From assembly GCA_913052515.1 (NCBI GenBank), contig CAJXFJ010000065.1:1-7623 (forward strand): a DNA stretch of 7,623 nucleotides. Reading direction: 5' to 3'. A program made the position numbers and the translations under genes. Position 1 is the stretch's first letter. The number at the start of each line of letters is the position of its first letter. The notes below the pieces were generated by a model that saw only the letters and a list, made by a program, of their open reading frames with translations, searched no databases and had not been told where the DNA came from. This DNA comes from an uncultured Flavobacteriales bacterium. GTDB lineage: Bacteria > Bacteroidota > Bacteroidia > Flavobacteriales > Vicingaceae. Of this stretch, positions 6,992 to 7,623 are shown piece by piece.

Positions 6992-7623
6992 ATGAATTAT
7001 AAAGCATTTGTAGTAAGAGAAAATGAAGATGGCACTTTTAAGCGATCCATTGAAACGAAGTCAATAGACGATTTACCTCAAGGCGAAGTTTTAATTCGAG
7101 TTAAATACGCCGCTTTAAATTATAAAGATGCACTTTCAGCTTCTGGCCATAAAGGAATTAGCAAAACCTACCCGCACACACCCGGTGTGGATGCAGTAGG
7201 TGAAGTTGTCAATTGCTCTACTTCAGAATTTCAAGAAGGAGACAAAGTTATTGTCACGTCTTATGATTTTGGAATGAATACATCAGGAGGATTTCAAGAA
7301 TATATACGAGTTCCTGCTGCTTGGCCTGTGAAACTCCCTGAATCAATGAGTATGGAAGAAAGCATGATTTTGGGAACTGGAGGTTTTACGGCTGCCCTAT
7401 CTTTATATAAGATGGAACAATGTGGACAAACACCTGAAATGGGACCGATTTTGGTAACTGGCTCAACAGGCGGTGTTGGTAGTATGGCAGTGGCTATTTT
7501 AGCTTTAAATGGCTATGAAGTGATAGCAGCAACGGGAAAAGTAGAAGAACATGAGTACTTAAAAAAATTAGGTGCTACATCAATAGTTAGTCGTGAAGAT
7601 GTTAATGATGAAAGCGGTAGACC
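6992..7623 (+). CDS. acuI: AcuI/YhdH-type acrylyl-CoA reductase (NADPH), 3' end cut by window edge
   Basis: The visible 210 codons are the N-terminal two thirds of a zinc-free medium-chain dehydrogenase/reductase of the YhdH/AcuI group, normally about 325-330 aa. These cytoplasmic enzymes reduce toxic acryloyl-CoA to propionyl-CoA with NADPH, for example during breakdown of dimethylsulfoniopropionate or related C3 compounds. Visible signs are MNYKAFVV at the start, ALNYKDALSASG at 41-52, TPGVDAVGEV at 63-72, the nucleotide-binding loop TGSTGGVGS at 156-164, and ATGK at 180-183, placed where this group contacts the NADPH phosphate. No structural-zinc cysteine cluster is present, as expected. 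The ATG at 6992 is nine bases after the glycosyltransferase stop, so it is probably the third gene of the same transcript, although its function has no clear link with the two upstream genes. A general quinone-oxidoreductase-like reductase is the alternative, but the motif set favours AcuI/YhdH. Confidence 0.9.
   Translation, partial: MNYKAFVVRENEDGTFKRSIETKSIDDLPQGEVLIRVKYAALNYKDALSASGHKGISKTYPHTPGVDAVGEVVNCSTSEFQEGDKVIVTSYDFGMNTSGGFQEYIRVPAAWPVKLPESMSMEESMILGTGGFTAALSLYKMEQCGQTPEMGPILVTGSTGGVGSMAVAILALNGYEVIAATGKVEEHEYLKKLGATSIVSREDVNDESGR

Overview
The window looks like ordinary chromosomal DNA from a member of the Bacteroidota, probably a free-living and possibly marine Flavobacteriales-like organism. 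The DNA is A/T-rich. No gene start has a clear Shine-Dalgarno sequence. The two longest-range promoter candidates carry the Bacteroidota -7 consensus TAnnTTTG, and the gene content (TypA, a GDPD lipoprotein, a DUF3887-type alpha/beta hydrolase, a GT-C membrane glycosyltransferase) is typical of that phylum. The taxon is inferred from style and content, not from a marker gene.

Left half (minus strand). Reading leftward from about 3585, a promoter drives typA, the translational GTPase TypA/BipA (1756-3558). A divergent glycerophosphodiester phosphodiesterase-family lipoprotein follows 26 bases after its stop (836-1729). After a 158-base gap comes a separately promoted, kelch-like lipoprotein that runs off the left edge (1-677). 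The gap holds a -7-like element and a 9-bp perfect inverted repeat that could be an operator.

Divergent junction (3559-3669). Two back-to-back TAnnTTTG elements, one per strand, appear to drive typA leftward and the right-hand gene cluster rightward.

Right half (plus strand). A tight three-gene cluster: a secreted alpha/beta hydrolase (3670-5016), a multi-pass GT-C-type glycosyltransferase with a large extracytoplasmic C-terminal region (5018-6982, 1 base after the previous stop), and the start of an AcuI/YhdH-type acrylyl-CoA reductase (from 6992, 9 bases after the previous stop, cut by the right edge). Spacing argues for one transcript, but the three products do not form an obvious pathway.

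I found no mobile element, CRISPR array, tRNA, rRNA or recognisable new system. The points most worth a second look are the altered active-site residues in the GDPD protein, the unassigned C-terminal region of the glycosyltransferase, and the inverted repeat upstream of the left-edge lipoprotein. Two start codons (typA and the GDPD gene) are placed downstream of the longest possible open frames, for reasons given in their entries.
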